Source: Phycisphaerae bacterium
GTDB taxonomy: Bacteria; Planctomycetota; Phycisphaerae; UBA1845; UTPLA1
Assembly (NCBI GenBank): GCA_016935885.1
Contig: JAFGQA010000127.1
Location: forward strand, 1 to 31,060
Length of the DNA: 31,060 bases
Direction: 5' to 3'
Part shown: positions 1 to 8,020 of the stretch, in pieces
Layout: every line of letters begins with the position of its first letter
Position numbering within the stretch: the first letter of the stretch is position 1
The notes under the pieces: model-generated
Databases searched by the model: none
The model's input: the letters and a program-made list of their open reading frames with translations, nothing else
Told to the model about the DNA's origin: nothing
Translations under genes and position numbers: made by a program

Positions 1-952
1 GCCCTGTGAGCCCCGCTTCGCCTCCGCCCCATTTGCATCCGGCCTGGCCGGACTGAAGCGCCATGACCAATAATATCGTACACGCCAACTCACATATCTG
101 TCAAGACAATCTGTCTCGCATTCGCGCCCTTTCTTGCCAGCCCGCCTCTACATGCCGCAAGTGGTGCCACTGGCAGCTTGCCTGCCAGTGTGTATCCCCA
201 CGTGCCCACCAAGAAGATCCCGTGGGTGCCACTGGCAGCTTGCCTGCCAGTGTGTATAGCCATACGCACACCAGACAGACCACACGGGCGGGCAAGCCGC
301 CCGTGTCACCCAGAATCGAACGCCGCCGGAAGTGTCAGGAAAGCCCCAGACGGCCCTCTCGGCGAAGGATCTTGCGGCACACGCATCTTCTCTGTAAACT
401 CCCGCTTGTGGCACGGACGCCTCGCCTGTCAATCCGACGGGCAGACCGCTGGGTCGGGGATCGGTTATCGGGCGCCTCGTGTTAGATAGAAGGGGTGATC
501 TGTGCGGGTCTTGTGGGCTCCTGGCCTGTGCAGGAATGGTCTCCCAGTAAGGCGCGGCGCTAGCGCCTTGCTCGGAGTTGGCCGTGGACCCCAAGCTGAA
601 GGTCGGCCGCGACAGGTGTCGGGACTTGGCCGGATCACCCATCGAACCCGCGGGCAAACAGACCGCACGGGCGCCGCTACCAGGCACCTTCCACTTGTTG
701 TTGCCGCCCCGCGGGTCCGAGGATTCAGATTGCGGGCCTTGGGCATTTCTCTGAGGTGAGTCGGCCGCACGCGGCCGTTGCGATACGGGGCAAAGATGCG
801 TCGAGGCTTCGCTTGCGCGCCCGCGTGCAGTGAATCATGGTTGGCTCGCCGCTTGCCGTTCCGGAACCGGCCGTTTGGTGTTCGAACATCGTCAAACGCC
901 GGCGCACGGCGCGCCGGGGAGTGTGCAACCTTCTTGAAAAGGGAGAAATCCG
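1..952. other. Gene-poor spacer with palindromic repeats
   Basis: I see no convincing gene here. Several overlapping open frames exist on both strands, as expected in GC-rich DNA, but none has a recognisable product, a ribosome binding site or coherent composition. The left part (about 163-340) holds two copies of the dispersed double-hairpin repeat annotated separately. Around 559-580 there is a GC-rich palindrome built on GGCGCTAGCGCC. The right end carries the ribosome binding site of the PEP-CTERM gene (AGGGAG at about 939-945). Confidence 0.6.
163..340 (+). repeat. Double-hairpin dispersed repeat, two adjacent copies
   Basis: The unit contains hairpin 1 (CACTGGCAG, loop, CTGCCAGTG) and, about 35 nt further on, hairpin 2 (CACGGGCGG, loop, CCGCCCGTG), flanked by GTGCCAC and GTGNCAC. 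The first copy (about 163-211) keeps only hairpin 1. The second (about 225-340) is complete and ends with a conserved GCCGCCGGAAGTGTCA tail. Related copies lie at 2458-2520, 13804-13920 and, inverted, 30462-30578. There is no coding capacity. It resembles REP-type intergenic palindromes, but no REP-associated transposase is present in the window. Confidence 0.8.
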
Positions 953-1690
953 ATGAAGACCTCGTTTGGACAAACGATGAATGCTCTAGTCGTCACCTTT
1001 ATACTGGTCCCCCTGCTGGCCGGAACTCCAGTCCTGGCCGGCGTTCTGTTCGAAGACCATTTCGATGATGGCATATCGCCAGAATGGACGTTGATTAGCG
1101 GTAGCGCGTGGATCGAGGACGGGTGGCTGCACTTGCACGATCAAAACCCAGCTTGGCCTCGGCACGGGCACATTGTGACGCACGACGCGGACTCAAGCTG
1201 GACAGACTACACCATGACGGCGTGTGTAGACGGTCTGCCCACCCAAGACCCGTACACCGGCGCGTGGTACGAACGGGCGGCGGTCTGTTTTCGAACCAGT
1301 GACACGATCTGGACTTCAGATTGGCCCAAGTGGCGGGGCTACACCCTGCAAGTGGTGGGGGCAGGGGACGAGGCGAATCCGCCGGGTCTTTACCTGTCAC
1401 ATGCTGACCACTACACCGGTGGCTATATGCTGGCCGAGGTTCCTTGCGATGTGCCCCACGAGCCGGTAGACGTGACAATCGACGTCCTCGGCCCGCGAAT
1501 TCGCGTGTGGTTAGCCGAGGACGAAATGATTGACGTCGTCGATCCGGACCCGTTTCTGTACGGCGGCATCGGCTTCGATACGCTCTGGGAATCACATGCC
1601 CGCTTCGACGACGTGGTGGTCGTTCCCGAACCCGCGACGCTGGGACTGCTAAGTGTCGGTGCCTTGGCACTGCTACGCCGGCGGCGCTGA
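953..1690 (+). CDS. PEP-CTERM sorting domain-containing secreted protein
   Basis: This 245-residue protein is predicted to be exported and handled at the cell surface by an exosortase system. The N-terminus has a hydrophobic signal sequence (about residues 9-28, ending near VLAG). The body starts FEDHFDDGISPEWTL and has the Trp/Asp/Gly-rich beta-sandwich look of LamG or concanavalin-like extracellular domains. No catalytic motif is visible. The C-terminus (about 224-245) is a textbook PEP-CTERM tail: VPEPATLGLL, a hydrophobic helix, then LLRRRR at the very end. The start is supported by AGGGAGAA about 8 nt upstream; a second ATG eight codons in is possible. A hairpin follows at 1711-1750. No exosortase gene lies in this window, so sorting relies on genes elsewhere. 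The ligand or role is unknown. Confidence 0.9.
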   Translation: MKTSFGQTMNALVVTFILVPLLAGTPVLAGVLFEDHFDDGISPEWTLISGSAWIEDGWLHLHDQNPAWPRHGHIVTHDADSSWTDYTMTACVDGLPTQDPYTGAWYERAAVCFRTSDTIWTSDWPKWRGYTLQVVGAGDEANPPGLYLSHADHYTGGYMLAEVPCDVPHEPVDVTIDVLGPRIRVWLAEDEMIDVVDPDPFLYGGIGFDTLWESHARFDDVVVVPEPATLGLLSVGALALLRRRR

Positions 1691-1710
1691 TGCTGTTGGT
1701 GCGGTGCAGC

Positions 1711-1750
1711 GCGGGTAGCCAGCCTTCACTCTGCACAGATAGCTACCCGC
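1711..1750 (+). terminator. Hairpin downstream of the PEP-CTERM gene
   Basis: A perfect 9-bp inverted repeat (GCGGGTAGC at 1711-1719, GCTACCCGC at 1742-1750) with a 22-nt loop lies 20 nt after the stop codon. There is no T-tract, so it could be a non-canonical terminator, a 3' stabilising hairpin, or one of the many repeats of this genome. Confidence 0.45.
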
Positions 1751-1997
1751 GGCTGTGCCGCATGACGCCGTGGTAAACGAAAGAGGAGAGAGGTAGCGAA
1801 GATCGGACGGGTGGTCCGGGTCCTGTGGGCTTGACGGCCGACCGGCTCCGGCCGCGAGGCAGGCTTCCAGCCAACGCCCCAGGATCCCCACCCGTCACTG
1901 TCGCCGCCCAACACGACCGAGCTCGTCATGGCCCGATAGGCCCAGCCATGTCCGAGCTTGAGACTTGATGAAACGGGCTATCGCCCGGACACGTCCA
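1751..1997. other. Short spacer, nothing recognised
   Basis: About 250 bases lie between the PEP-CTERM hairpin and the convergent small membrane-protein gene. I see no gene, tRNA or clear repeat. Open frames in it are short and have no plausible start signal. Confidence 0.5.
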
Positions 1998-2384
1998 TCA
2001 CCCCGGGAACCTCGCCGGCCGGGTGGCAGAAACGTCGCCCGACGGCGTATCAGGTGACTCGCCCTTCTGCCACGGCTTTGTCGTCAACAGCAATGTCACG
2101 AGCGTTACCAGAAGCGCCAACACGGCGATCCACACGCGAAGCTGCTGCAACCTGACCTGTCGCTCCGCCGCCGCGGCAGAGCGCTCGGACGGCGTGGGCC
2201 CTCCGCCCGGTGAAGTGTCCGACGGTGGCTCCGGATGGCTCGCATCAGGACTGCTCGGCCCGACGGGCGGCCTCGCCGCCTCGGCCACCGTGTCGGCCGG
2301 CTGCTTCGCCTGCTTCTTCCGGCGTTTCAATTCGGCCTTCGCCGCCTTCTTCGCCGCCTTGGCGTCTTCCTTGGACGGGTTCAT
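1998..2384 (-). CDS. Small Lys/Ala-rich single-pass membrane protein
   Basis: A 128-residue hypothetical protein that I do not recognise. The N-terminus is a highly charged Lys/Ala helix (MNPSKEDAKAAKKAAKAELK...). It is followed by a Pro/Ser/Gly-rich linker, a short Arg-rich segment (AAAERQVRLQQLRVW) and one strong transmembrane helix (IAVLALLVTLVTLLL, about residues 85-102). A hydrophilic tail of about 25 residues ends the protein. The ATG at 2384 is preferred because AGGAGG lies 13 nt upstream. Extending the frame upstream would translate the palindromic repeat at 2458-2520. The composition suggests a cytoplasmic basic tail anchored in the membrane. It may also be a non-functional small frame, but the motif order is protein-like. 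Confidence 0.55.
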   Translation of the reverse strand: MNPSKEDAKAAKKAAKAELKRRKKQAKQPADTVAEAARPPVGPSSPDASHPEPPSDTSPGGGPTPSERSAAAAERQVRLQQLRVWIAVLALLVTLVTLLLTTKPWQKGESPDTPSGDVSATRPARFPG

Positions 2385-2457
2385 GTGCGCAGCCACTCCT
2401 CCTAGCACCGTGTTTCCCAAGGAGCCCGACTGTGGATCTTCAACAGGTCTCCAGGAG

Positions 2458-2520
2458 GGTGCCACTGGCGGCTCGTCCGCCAGTGAGCTCGGGCAGGCAA
2501 GCTGCCCGTGGCACGCCACA
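2458..2520 (+). repeat. Double-hairpin dispersed repeat, compact copy
   Basis: A shortened member of the GTGCCAC family. Hairpin CACTGGCGG/CCGCCAGTG is followed almost directly by a GGGCAGGCAAGCTGCCC hairpin and GTGGCAC. The spacer between the hairpins seen in other copies is reduced to a few bases. Confidence 0.7.
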
Positions 2521-2689
2521 GTAGTCGCAGGACTTCAGAAACGCGGTGGTAGCCGCCTTCTGGCACCCACACAAGGTCGTACCGCAGCAATGCCGGGCCG
2601 TCGAGGTGGCGTGCCCACGCTCCTGAACGGTATTATGGGTTCGACGCAGGCAACAAGTCAATTGAACCAACAGACACTGCTCGCGCCGT

Positions 2690-3445
2690 TCAATCGTACG
2701 CACGGCCAATGTACCAGCGTGGTGCCAAGCACTGCTTCAGAGACAACATCCCCGGCGTTCTTGCTGCATCGTCATGTCTATACACGAATCCATATTCCGC
2801 TAACCATTCGTGGGACACCCTGAAGAAAACGAAGCCAGGGTCCCGGCTCGTCACCCTCTGCACGTAATACAAGCCAAGGACCTTGGATTCCCTCTTCTCG
2901 CCACTTGGCCCGGTGTTGGCGGCGTCCCGTAGGCAAGCCTTCGCCGCCTCCTCGAATGCCGACTGGCTGAGCTTAAAGCGAATGAACGTCGGCCAGGGAT
3001 AGACGTAGACGGACACGATCAGGCAGATACTCAGTGGCAGCACTCCCCAACGCCAGCGGCCACGGCGAACCGAACCGTTGGGCGCTTCTGCTCCTGCACG
3101 CCGGTTGTACAGCACCGCGACGACCCGAACGAGATAGTCAACCACACAAAACAGCAGGAAGAATGATGCGATGAACACATAGAAACATGCTATGAAAGGA
3201 AACAGGGGGCCTGGCAAACTGCCGTCCAAGAACGCAATCGATCCAAGCACCAGCGTGCCGATCACGGTGAGGTTGCCCGGCGGGTGTGCCCAGCCTCGCC
3301 ACCACACATCTCGCCGCCGCACAAATGTACTCGGGTCAAGCGGGTCGAATTCGCTTCCGCACTCGGGACATCGGTGCTCGGCGAGGCCACGTAGCGAGTA
3401 GCCGCACTTGATGCAAACGGCATCTTCTGGAAGTTCCTCGCTCAT
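2690..3445 (-). CDS. Zinc-ribbon integral membrane protein
   Basis: A 251-residue protein of unknown function. The N-terminus has a zinc ribbon with two Cys pairs (CIKCGYSLRGL at about 11-21 and CPECG at about 30-34), a signature I associate with many uncharacterised planctomycete membrane proteins. It is followed by at least four hydrophobic segments: LTVIGTLVLGSIAFL, FPFIACFYVFIASFFLLFCVV, a further hydrophobic stretch around VRVVAVLY, and LPLSICLIVSVYVY. The soluble C-terminal half has no recognisable motif. Its ATG overlaps the TGA of the upstream ClC gene (ATGA, 3442-3445), so the two are almost certainly co-transcribed and translationally coupled. That suggests, but does not prove, a role linked to ion transport. 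Confidence 0.8.
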   Translation of the reverse strand: MSEELPEDAVCIKCGYSLRGLAEHRCPECGSEFDPLDPSTFVRRRDVWWRGWAHPPGNLTVIGTLVLGSIAFLDGSLPGPLFPFIACFYVFIASFFLLFCVVDYLVRVVAVLYNRRAGAEAPNGSVRRGRWRWGVLPLSICLIVSVYVYPWPTFIRFKLSQSAFEEAAKACLRDAANTGPSGEKRESKVLGLYYVQRVTSRDPGFVFFRVSHEWLAEYGFVYRHDDAARTPGMLSLKQCLAPRWYIGRAYD

Positions 3446-5331
3446 CGCGGGCTTTCCACGATTTGCCGGTTGTACGCCGCGATGATGTCGTTTCGGCTGA
3501 GCGTTCCGACGACTCGCCGCGGGTCCTTCTCGTCGACGACCACGATCTCATTGCTGTCGGCCTTGACCATCGTGTTGGTGGCGGCAAGAAGGGAATCGCT
3601 GGCTGTGACGGTGGCGGCGGGCACGGCGATGTCGCCGGCGATGATCAGATCGGCCACAAACGGCTCGGTGACAATGCGGCGGATCTCGCGCGAGTCGATC
3701 ACGCCCGTCAGCTTCTCGTTTTTGTCCACCACGGGGAAGCAGGCCTGCGTCGACGCCGTGAAGACCTTTGCCAGTTGGTGGAAGGTCATGTCCTCGTGCA
3801 CGATGCTCAGGTCCGCGTCTGCCCGCTTCCCGATGGCCCGCTCGACCAACAGCCTGCGCAGGATGGCGCTGGCCATGTTGCCGAGCTTGCTGGGGGCATC
3901 CAGACGCGAAGGCAACTGCTTCTCGTAAAGTGTGTAGCGCTTACACAATATGTAAGAGACCATGCACACGAGCATCGAGGGGACGAGCAAGTTGTAGTTT
4001 CCGGTCATCTCGCTGACCATGATGATCGTCGAGACCGGCGTGTTGGCGGCGCCGGCGAAGAAGCCGGCCATGCCCACGAGCGCGAACGCCCCCGGCTGAA
4101 CGTCTACGCCTGGGAACACCTCACGACAGACGATCCCCATGGCTCCGCCCAGCGCGCCACCGATGACCACGGCCGGGCCGAACACCCCGCCGCTGCCGCC
4201 GCTGCCGATGGCAAACGCGGTCGTGCCGATCTTGGCCAGGGCGATGATCGCCAGGAGCAGCGCGGCCACGCTCACGTAGCCCAGCCCGTCTGGCATGAAG
4301 TCCTGCAGGGCCTGTGCTGACGGGAGCGACATGATGTCCGGCAAAACGTGTTCGTCACTGTTGAAGCACGCCTGGACGATGCCGTAGCCGGCACCCAATG
4401 CCTCCGGGATGAAGAAACCGATCACGCCGACGAAGATGCCTCCGATCGCCGGCTTGAAGTGGTTTGGAATAGGGAGGTGCTTGAACATGATCTTCCGGAC
4501 ACCGTAGAACGCCCGGACAAACAGCATGGCGCCCAACGCAACGACCACGGCGAGCAACAGGTAAGGAAACAGTATCCTCGGATCGCTGAATCCGTAGGCC
4601 GGCGTGTCAAACAGCGGATGGAAGCCGAATATCACCCCGAACGTGCTATATGCGATGATGGACGTGGTGAAAGCGGGCACGATCACTTCGTGCTCCATGT
4701 CGGGTTCCCGGTAGAGAACTTCCGCCGCAAAGAGCGTCCCGGCCAGGGGCGCGTGGAAGATCGCCCCGATGCCTGCCGACATCCCCGCCGCCATCAGGAT
4801 CCGCCGCTCGTCGGGCGGCAGACGCATCCACCGGCCGAGTATCGATCCGAATCCGGAGCCGATCTGGGCGATGGGCCCCTCGCGGCCACCCGAACCGCCC
4901 GTGCCAATCGTAATCATCGCCGTGATGGCCTTGACCAACGGCACACGGGTCCGCACCGCTCCATCCTTGAAGTGGTAGGCCTCGATCGCGGCGTCCGTCC
5001 CGTGCCCCTCGGCTTCCGGCGCCAGGCTGAAGATGATTACGCCGCTCACCAGGCCGCCCGCCATCGGCAGAATCAGCAGCAGCCAGCGGAGGATGGATGG
5101 GCCTTCGTGCAGCGTCCCGAACTCGAACACCGGCTGCTCGTTGCCAGGCCCCATGGGGTGGTAGTTTGCGAGGTACCCCATACAGAATGCCGAACCGGCA
5201 TCCAGCATGACATAGAACGTAGCGGCCCCCAGCCCTGCCACCAGCCCGACCACGATGCACAAGCACAGCAGCCGGCGCAGGTTGCGGACTTCTGGGTGGA
5301 CCAAGTGCTGAACCGGGTCTGGCATCTTCAT
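3442..5331 (-). CDS. ClC-family chloride channel/antiporter with C-terminal CBS pair
   Basis: An integral membrane anion channel or H+/anion exchanger, about 629 residues from the ATG at 5331. Family signatures are clear: GTGGSGGREGPIAQIG (about 144-159, with the gating glutamate at about 151), GSGGSGGVFGPAVVIG (about 376-391) and multiple hydrophobic helices between. The first selectivity-filter motif reads GHGTD where E. coli ClcA has GSGIP. By eye, the internal proton glutamate of exchangers (E203 in ClcA) appears to be Val (FAAEVLYRE), which would favour channel-like behaviour. The C-terminus has two CBS domains (about 506-560 and 563-624), often nucleotide-responsive. A TTG start at 5367 would add 12 residues; neither start has a strong ribosome binding site. 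It overlaps the zinc-ribbon gene by 4 nt. Confidence 0.95.
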   Translation of the reverse strand: MKMPDPVQHLVHPEVRNLRRLLCLCIVVGLVAGLGAATFYVMLDAGSAFCMGYLANYHPMGPGNEQPVFEFGTLHEGPSILRWLLLILPMAGGLVSGVIIFSLAPEAEGHGTDAAIEAYHFKDGAVRTRVPLVKAITAMITIGTGGSGGREGPIAQIGSGFGSILGRWMRLPPDERRILMAAGMSAGIGAIFHAPLAGTLFAAEVLYREPDMEHEVIVPAFTTSIIAYSTFGVIFGFHPLFDTPAYGFSDPRILFPYLLLAVVVALGAMLFVRAFYGVRKIMFKHLPIPNHFKPAIGGIFVGVIGFFIPEALGAGYGIVQACFNSDEHVLPDIMSLPSAQALQDFMPDGLGYVSVAALLLAIIALAKIGTTAFAIGSGGSGGVFGPAVVIGGALGGAMGIVCREVFPGVDVQPGAFALVGMAGFFAGAANTPVSTIIMVSEMTGNYNLLVPSMLVCMVSYILCKRYTLYEKQLPSRLDAPSKLGNMASAILRRLLVERAIGKRADADLSIVHEDMTFHQLAKVFTASTQACFPVVDKNEKLTGVIDSREIRRIVTEPFVADLIIAGDIAVPAATVTASDSLLAATNTMVKADSNEIVVVDEKDPRRVVGTLSRNDIIAAYNRQIVESPR

Positions 5332-5487
5332 CCCATGCTGTCCACTGGAGTTCTGCAAAATGGGCAAAGCGCCGTGATTGCCCCCCGTTTCTCTACGCTA
5401 AAACGGGGTCGATGACATGCGAAAGCCTCGCTTCGCGGAAGTCCAGTTGTTCAGTTCTACACCGCAAAGTAGTTGGCCGTCGGGCCC

Positions 5488-5630
5488 AAGAGCCCCCGAC
5501 CTTGGTCGGGGGGTGGCTGTGCAGCCCGTTTGAGCGTGCCCCCCGACGGAAAGACCGGCTCGACACAAGCCGGCTCGCTCGGTCGGGGGCTCTTGGGACT
5601 CCAACACGACAACCTTGCGCTGAGCGGTTA
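5488..5630 (-). repeat. GAGCCCCCGACC dispersed hairpin repeat touching a stop codon, copy 1
   Basis: Read on the minus strand, the element starts with the TAA of the MEMO-family gene (5628-5630), continues with a conserved stretch containing CAGCGCAAGGTTGTCGTGT, then CCCAAGAGCCCCCGACC. A variable middle follows, then ACCCCCCGACCAAGGTCGGG and GGCTCTTG. Long arms GAGCCCCCGACC and GGTCGGGGGCTC can pair into a strong stem. A second copy at 18248-18360 has the same relation to another gene's stop codon. The middle of this copy carries an extra palindrome (CGGCTCGACACAAGCCGGCTCG region). Confidence 0.8.
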
Positions 5631-6521
5631 GTCAAACACGATGCCGGCGTATCCGACGGCATCGTACATAGGCTCCTTGACCAATTCGCTGAGAACCTCG
5701 TAGCTCGTCGTGTGTTCAAGCAGTGTCGCGCGTGTGGCGCCACACGCCTTGCACGCAGCGATCGTGGCGGCGATCGCGCCGGCGCCGCAGGCGTTTTGAC
5801 TGGCGGAGGCCTCACCAACGGCATCGTCAGCTCGCAGGCTCAGAATCAAATCCACCATTCGCCGGTCGTTCACGTCCTTCGCCCAGGCCAGCCCGGCAGC
5901 GCCGACGCCTTTCGGGGCGAAGCCGTAGCTCGGGCCGTAGTGCGTCAGGTCCGTGGAGCCGACGAAGATTGCCTCGACGCCATAGGCCTTGCACGTCCGG
6001 CCGATGGCGGTGCCCAATGTCGCGGCGTTATCGTTCGCCGGGACCATAATCGGGACGATCCGCGACGCCGGCAGCAAGTGTTGAACGAACGGCACCAGGA
6101 CTTCGATGCTGTGCTCCCTCTCATGGGCGTGCGGGTCCGCATCCAAAAGGCCCGTCTGGCCCAGCAGCCGCTCGGCGAGCCGGCCATCAACGTCGGCCAG
6201 GCCCAACGGCGTCTCCCAGGCACCAGACGGAAAAACGGACGCCCGCGGGCCGTGCCTCACGTGAACGGCACCGAAGATGACCACCACGCCGGGCTCCTGG
6301 CGCCGCGCGATCTCGTTGAAAACGCCGGCGGCGACCGCACCGCTACAGATCCAACCGGCGTGGGGCACGATGCCGCCGACGATGTTGCGGAGATCCGCCC
6401 CAGCGTCCCGCCCGGCGGCCTTCTCCTCGGCCCGCTGCAAGCACCTGCGCAACTCAGCTCGGCATTCATCGCCGTCGCGAGCATAGAACATGCCGGCGAC
6501 AGCAGGTTCGCGAATCATCAT
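5628..6521 (-). CDS. AmmeMemoRadiSam system protein B (MEMO1 family)
   Basis: A 297-residue member of the MEMO1 family, related to extradiol dioxygenases. The family signatures MIREPAVAGMFY, GGIVPHAGWICSG, GAVHVRHGP, EREHSIEVLVPF, GSTDLTHYGPSYGF and ACGAGAI are all present. His54, His87 and Cys245 correspond by eye to the metal-binding His49, His81 and Cys244 reported for human MEMO1. In bacteria this protein usually accompanies a radical SAM enzyme and an AMMECR1 protein; neither is in this window. The start at 6521 has a GAGGTG-type site just upstream and the typical MIREPAVAG N-terminus. The upstream open frame of about 129 codons is not protein-like and is excluded. Enzymatic function is unproven for the family. 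Confidence 0.92.
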   Translation of the reverse strand: MMIREPAVAGMFYARDGDECRAELRRCLQRAEEKAAGRDAGADLRNIVGGIVPHAGWICSGAVAAGVFNEIARRQEPGVVVIFGAVHVRHGPRASVFPSGAWETPLGLADVDGRLAERLLGQTGLLDADPHAHEREHSIEVLVPFVQHLLPASRIVPIMVPANDNAATLGTAIGRTCKAYGVEAIFVGSTDLTHYGPSYGFAPKGVGAAGLAWAKDVNDRRMVDLILSLRADDAVGEASASQNACGAGAIAATIAACKACGATRATLLEHTTSYEVLSELVKEPMYDAVGYAGIVFD

Positions 6522-7203
6522 CTCAACACCTCGCCCGCTCCAGACATCGGTCCTCCCGGCCCACCATAACAGTGGACTTGCCGTCTGACTACCCCAGGGC
6601 AACAGGTATGCCTTCTTGCGTCGCGGAGCCGACGCGAAAAGCCTATGGGACGAGGCGCCTCGCCGCAGGATTGGTTGGGCCGCGCGTGTGCCGCGCCGAG
6701 TGCTTTGCCTGTCGAAGCGAGATGCGGATGGGAGGCTGGTTTGGGCGAGTGATGGCGCGGCAGCGTCCGGAGGGGTCCTGGCGATCATGTCCGCCCCGAA
6801 GAAGGGGGCGGAGGATGGTAGCCACGGGTGAAGTGAAGCGAAACCCGTGGTTGCGGATCGCGCTGATCTACCTCCCGCCCCGAAAGGGGCGGAGGCGACA
6901 GGTGTCACAGCGGTGACACTTCCGTCGCTTCGGGGCGAGGGTGGCCAGGTGGCCGTTCACCGGGGGTTCCGCTGCGCTCCACCCCCGGCTACGATCCCCG
7001 GCCCCGTTGGGGCCGAAGCGGACCCGCACCCTGCAGACACGTGACCCAAGGGCGCGGCGCGCACCACAAAACGCTGAAACGGCAGAGCCTTGTCGATTCT
7101 CACCGCCAGAGGCGGTGGTTTGCCAAGGCAATCATCAAGACAGACCGGCTACCGACCTACGCGGCCCGTGGGAGAAGGCGAAACGGAAATCGTGATCATC
7201 GAT
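6522..7203. other. Spacer dominated by GC-rich hairpin repeats
   Basis: No gene is supported. At 6791-7018 it holds a packed series of palindromes, annotated separately. The remaining sequence (6522-6780 and 7020-7203) has no recognised coding region; the open frames are short and lack start signals. Confidence 0.5.
6791..7018. repeat. Cluster of five GC-rich palindromes
   Basis: In order: CCGCCCCGAAGAAGGGGGCGG (split here as two arms CCGCCCC/GGGGCGG, from 6791), CCACGGGT...ACCCGTGG (6822-6850, loop contains GAAGTGAAGCG), CCGCCCCGAAAGGGGCGG (about 6877-6894), CCGGGGGT...ACCCCCGG (6960-6988, loop contains TCCGCTGCGCTCC) and GGCCCCGTTGGGGCC (about 6998-7012). The loop sequences GAAGTGAAGCG and GCTGCGCTCC look related, as if the hairpins were copies of one family. 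I recall such hairpins from other planctomycete spacers, but cannot verify this here. Confidence 0.7.
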
Positions 7204-7322
7204 GTTAGGCGGCGCGCAGGAATGACATGACCGATTGTGCCACTTGGCTGGCCTGCCGGCTTGCCGTTTGGCGGACCTGCCCGACGGCAGGCGGATCAAT
7301 CGTTTACGTCATTCCTGCGCGG
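7204..7322. mobile_element. MITE-like element with 25-bp terminal inverted repeats, copy 1
   Basis: The left end CGCGCAGGAATGACATGACC (7213 onward) matches the reverse complement of the right end (CAATCGTTTACGTCATTCCTGCGCG region, 7297-7321) over 25 positions with about three mismatches. The inside is non-coding and rich in GGCxTGCCGxxTGGCGGACCTGCC palindromes. A homologous copy lies at 28823-28961. Both begin with GTTAGGC. The size and structure fit a non-autonomous miniature element; a transposase remnant lies about 110 bp downstream. Confidence 0.7.
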
Positions 7323-7430
7323 CTCCTTACGATCGCCGTGATTCTCGTAAGTTCATGTTTCAGGTTCATTGACTCCGGCGTTCCCATTGTCCGCGTGTCG
7401 TGTTGGTCGATATCATGGTCCGTGAGACCA

Positions 7431-7650
7431 ATGGGGAATGCCGCGGAACTGGAGCGACGACGACGAGCCGTGGCGTCGCTGGAGGACGGATACTCCACGA
7501 CAGAGGTGGCCGAGCGGGTGGGCAGCGGCCCGCGCAGCGTCCGACGCTGGCGGCAAGCGCATGAGGAGAAAGGCGAGGAGGCCTTGGCGGCCATCCCTTC
7601 GCCGCGGCGTCCGTCGAAGCTGTGAAGCTGTCGGCTCGACAGCGATCGAC
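7431..7650 (+). pseudogene. IS630-type transposase, N-terminal remnant with frameshift
   Basis: The frame from ATG 7431 encodes a helix-turn-helix segment typical of the N-terminus of IS630-family transposases: ELERRRRAVASLEDGYSTTE, VAERVGSGPRSVRRWRQAHE, EKGEEALAAIPSPRRPSKL. It stops at 7625. The stop is caused by an 8-bp tandem duplication (GAAGCTGT at 7616-7623 and again at 7624-7631). Deleting one copy restores the expected continuation KLSARQR. Beyond about 7650 similarity fades through further frame changes. A possible last scrap is around 7812-7870 (VCRLVQRML in another frame). The DDE catalytic domain is absent, so the element is dead. Confidence 0.7.
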
Positions 7651-7917
7651 CAAGGTGCGGACGCGCTTGCCGCTGAGCCAACCACCTCTTCCCAACGCCG
7701 CGCCGGCCGCGGTGTAGGACGGTGTCCGTATGCGCCCATTGTCTTGGCAAAGACCCCGCGCACTTGGCAGAATGACCCTGCGCCCACCAGGACAACACCC
7801 TGTCCGCCAGCGTGTGCAGGCTTGTGCAAAGGATGCTCTGTCAGATCCGAAGGAGAGTTGCGGAAGCTGCCGCAATTCGGCGGCTCGACTTGCTTCGGCT
7901 TGCTAAGCGGAGAATAA

Positions 7918-8004
7918 CGGAGAGGGAGGGATTCGAACCCCCGCTACGGTTACCCGCAGACCGCATTTCGAATGCGGCTCCTTCAGCCACTCGGACACCT
8001 CTCC
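7918..8004 (-). tRNA. tRNA-Ser (anticodon CGA)
   Basis: An 87-nt class II tRNA. On the minus strand it starts GGAGAGG, paired with CCTCTCC at the 3' end. It has the D-arm GTCCGAGTGGCTGAAGGAGC, an anticodon stem CCGCA/TGCGG with loop TTCGAAA giving anticodon CGA (reads UCG), a long serine-type variable arm and a T-loop TTCGAAT. The discriminator base is G. The 3' CCA is not encoded (TTA follows), so CCA must be added by nucleotidyltransferase. Confidence 0.95.
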
Positions 8005-8020
8005 CAATTGATGTTGACAG

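Noticed and set aside
6522..6908. N-terminal extension of the MEMO-family frame by about 129 codons
   Set aside because: The family starts MIREPAVAG; that start has a ribosome binding site, and the extension is low-complexity translation of palindromic spacer DNA.
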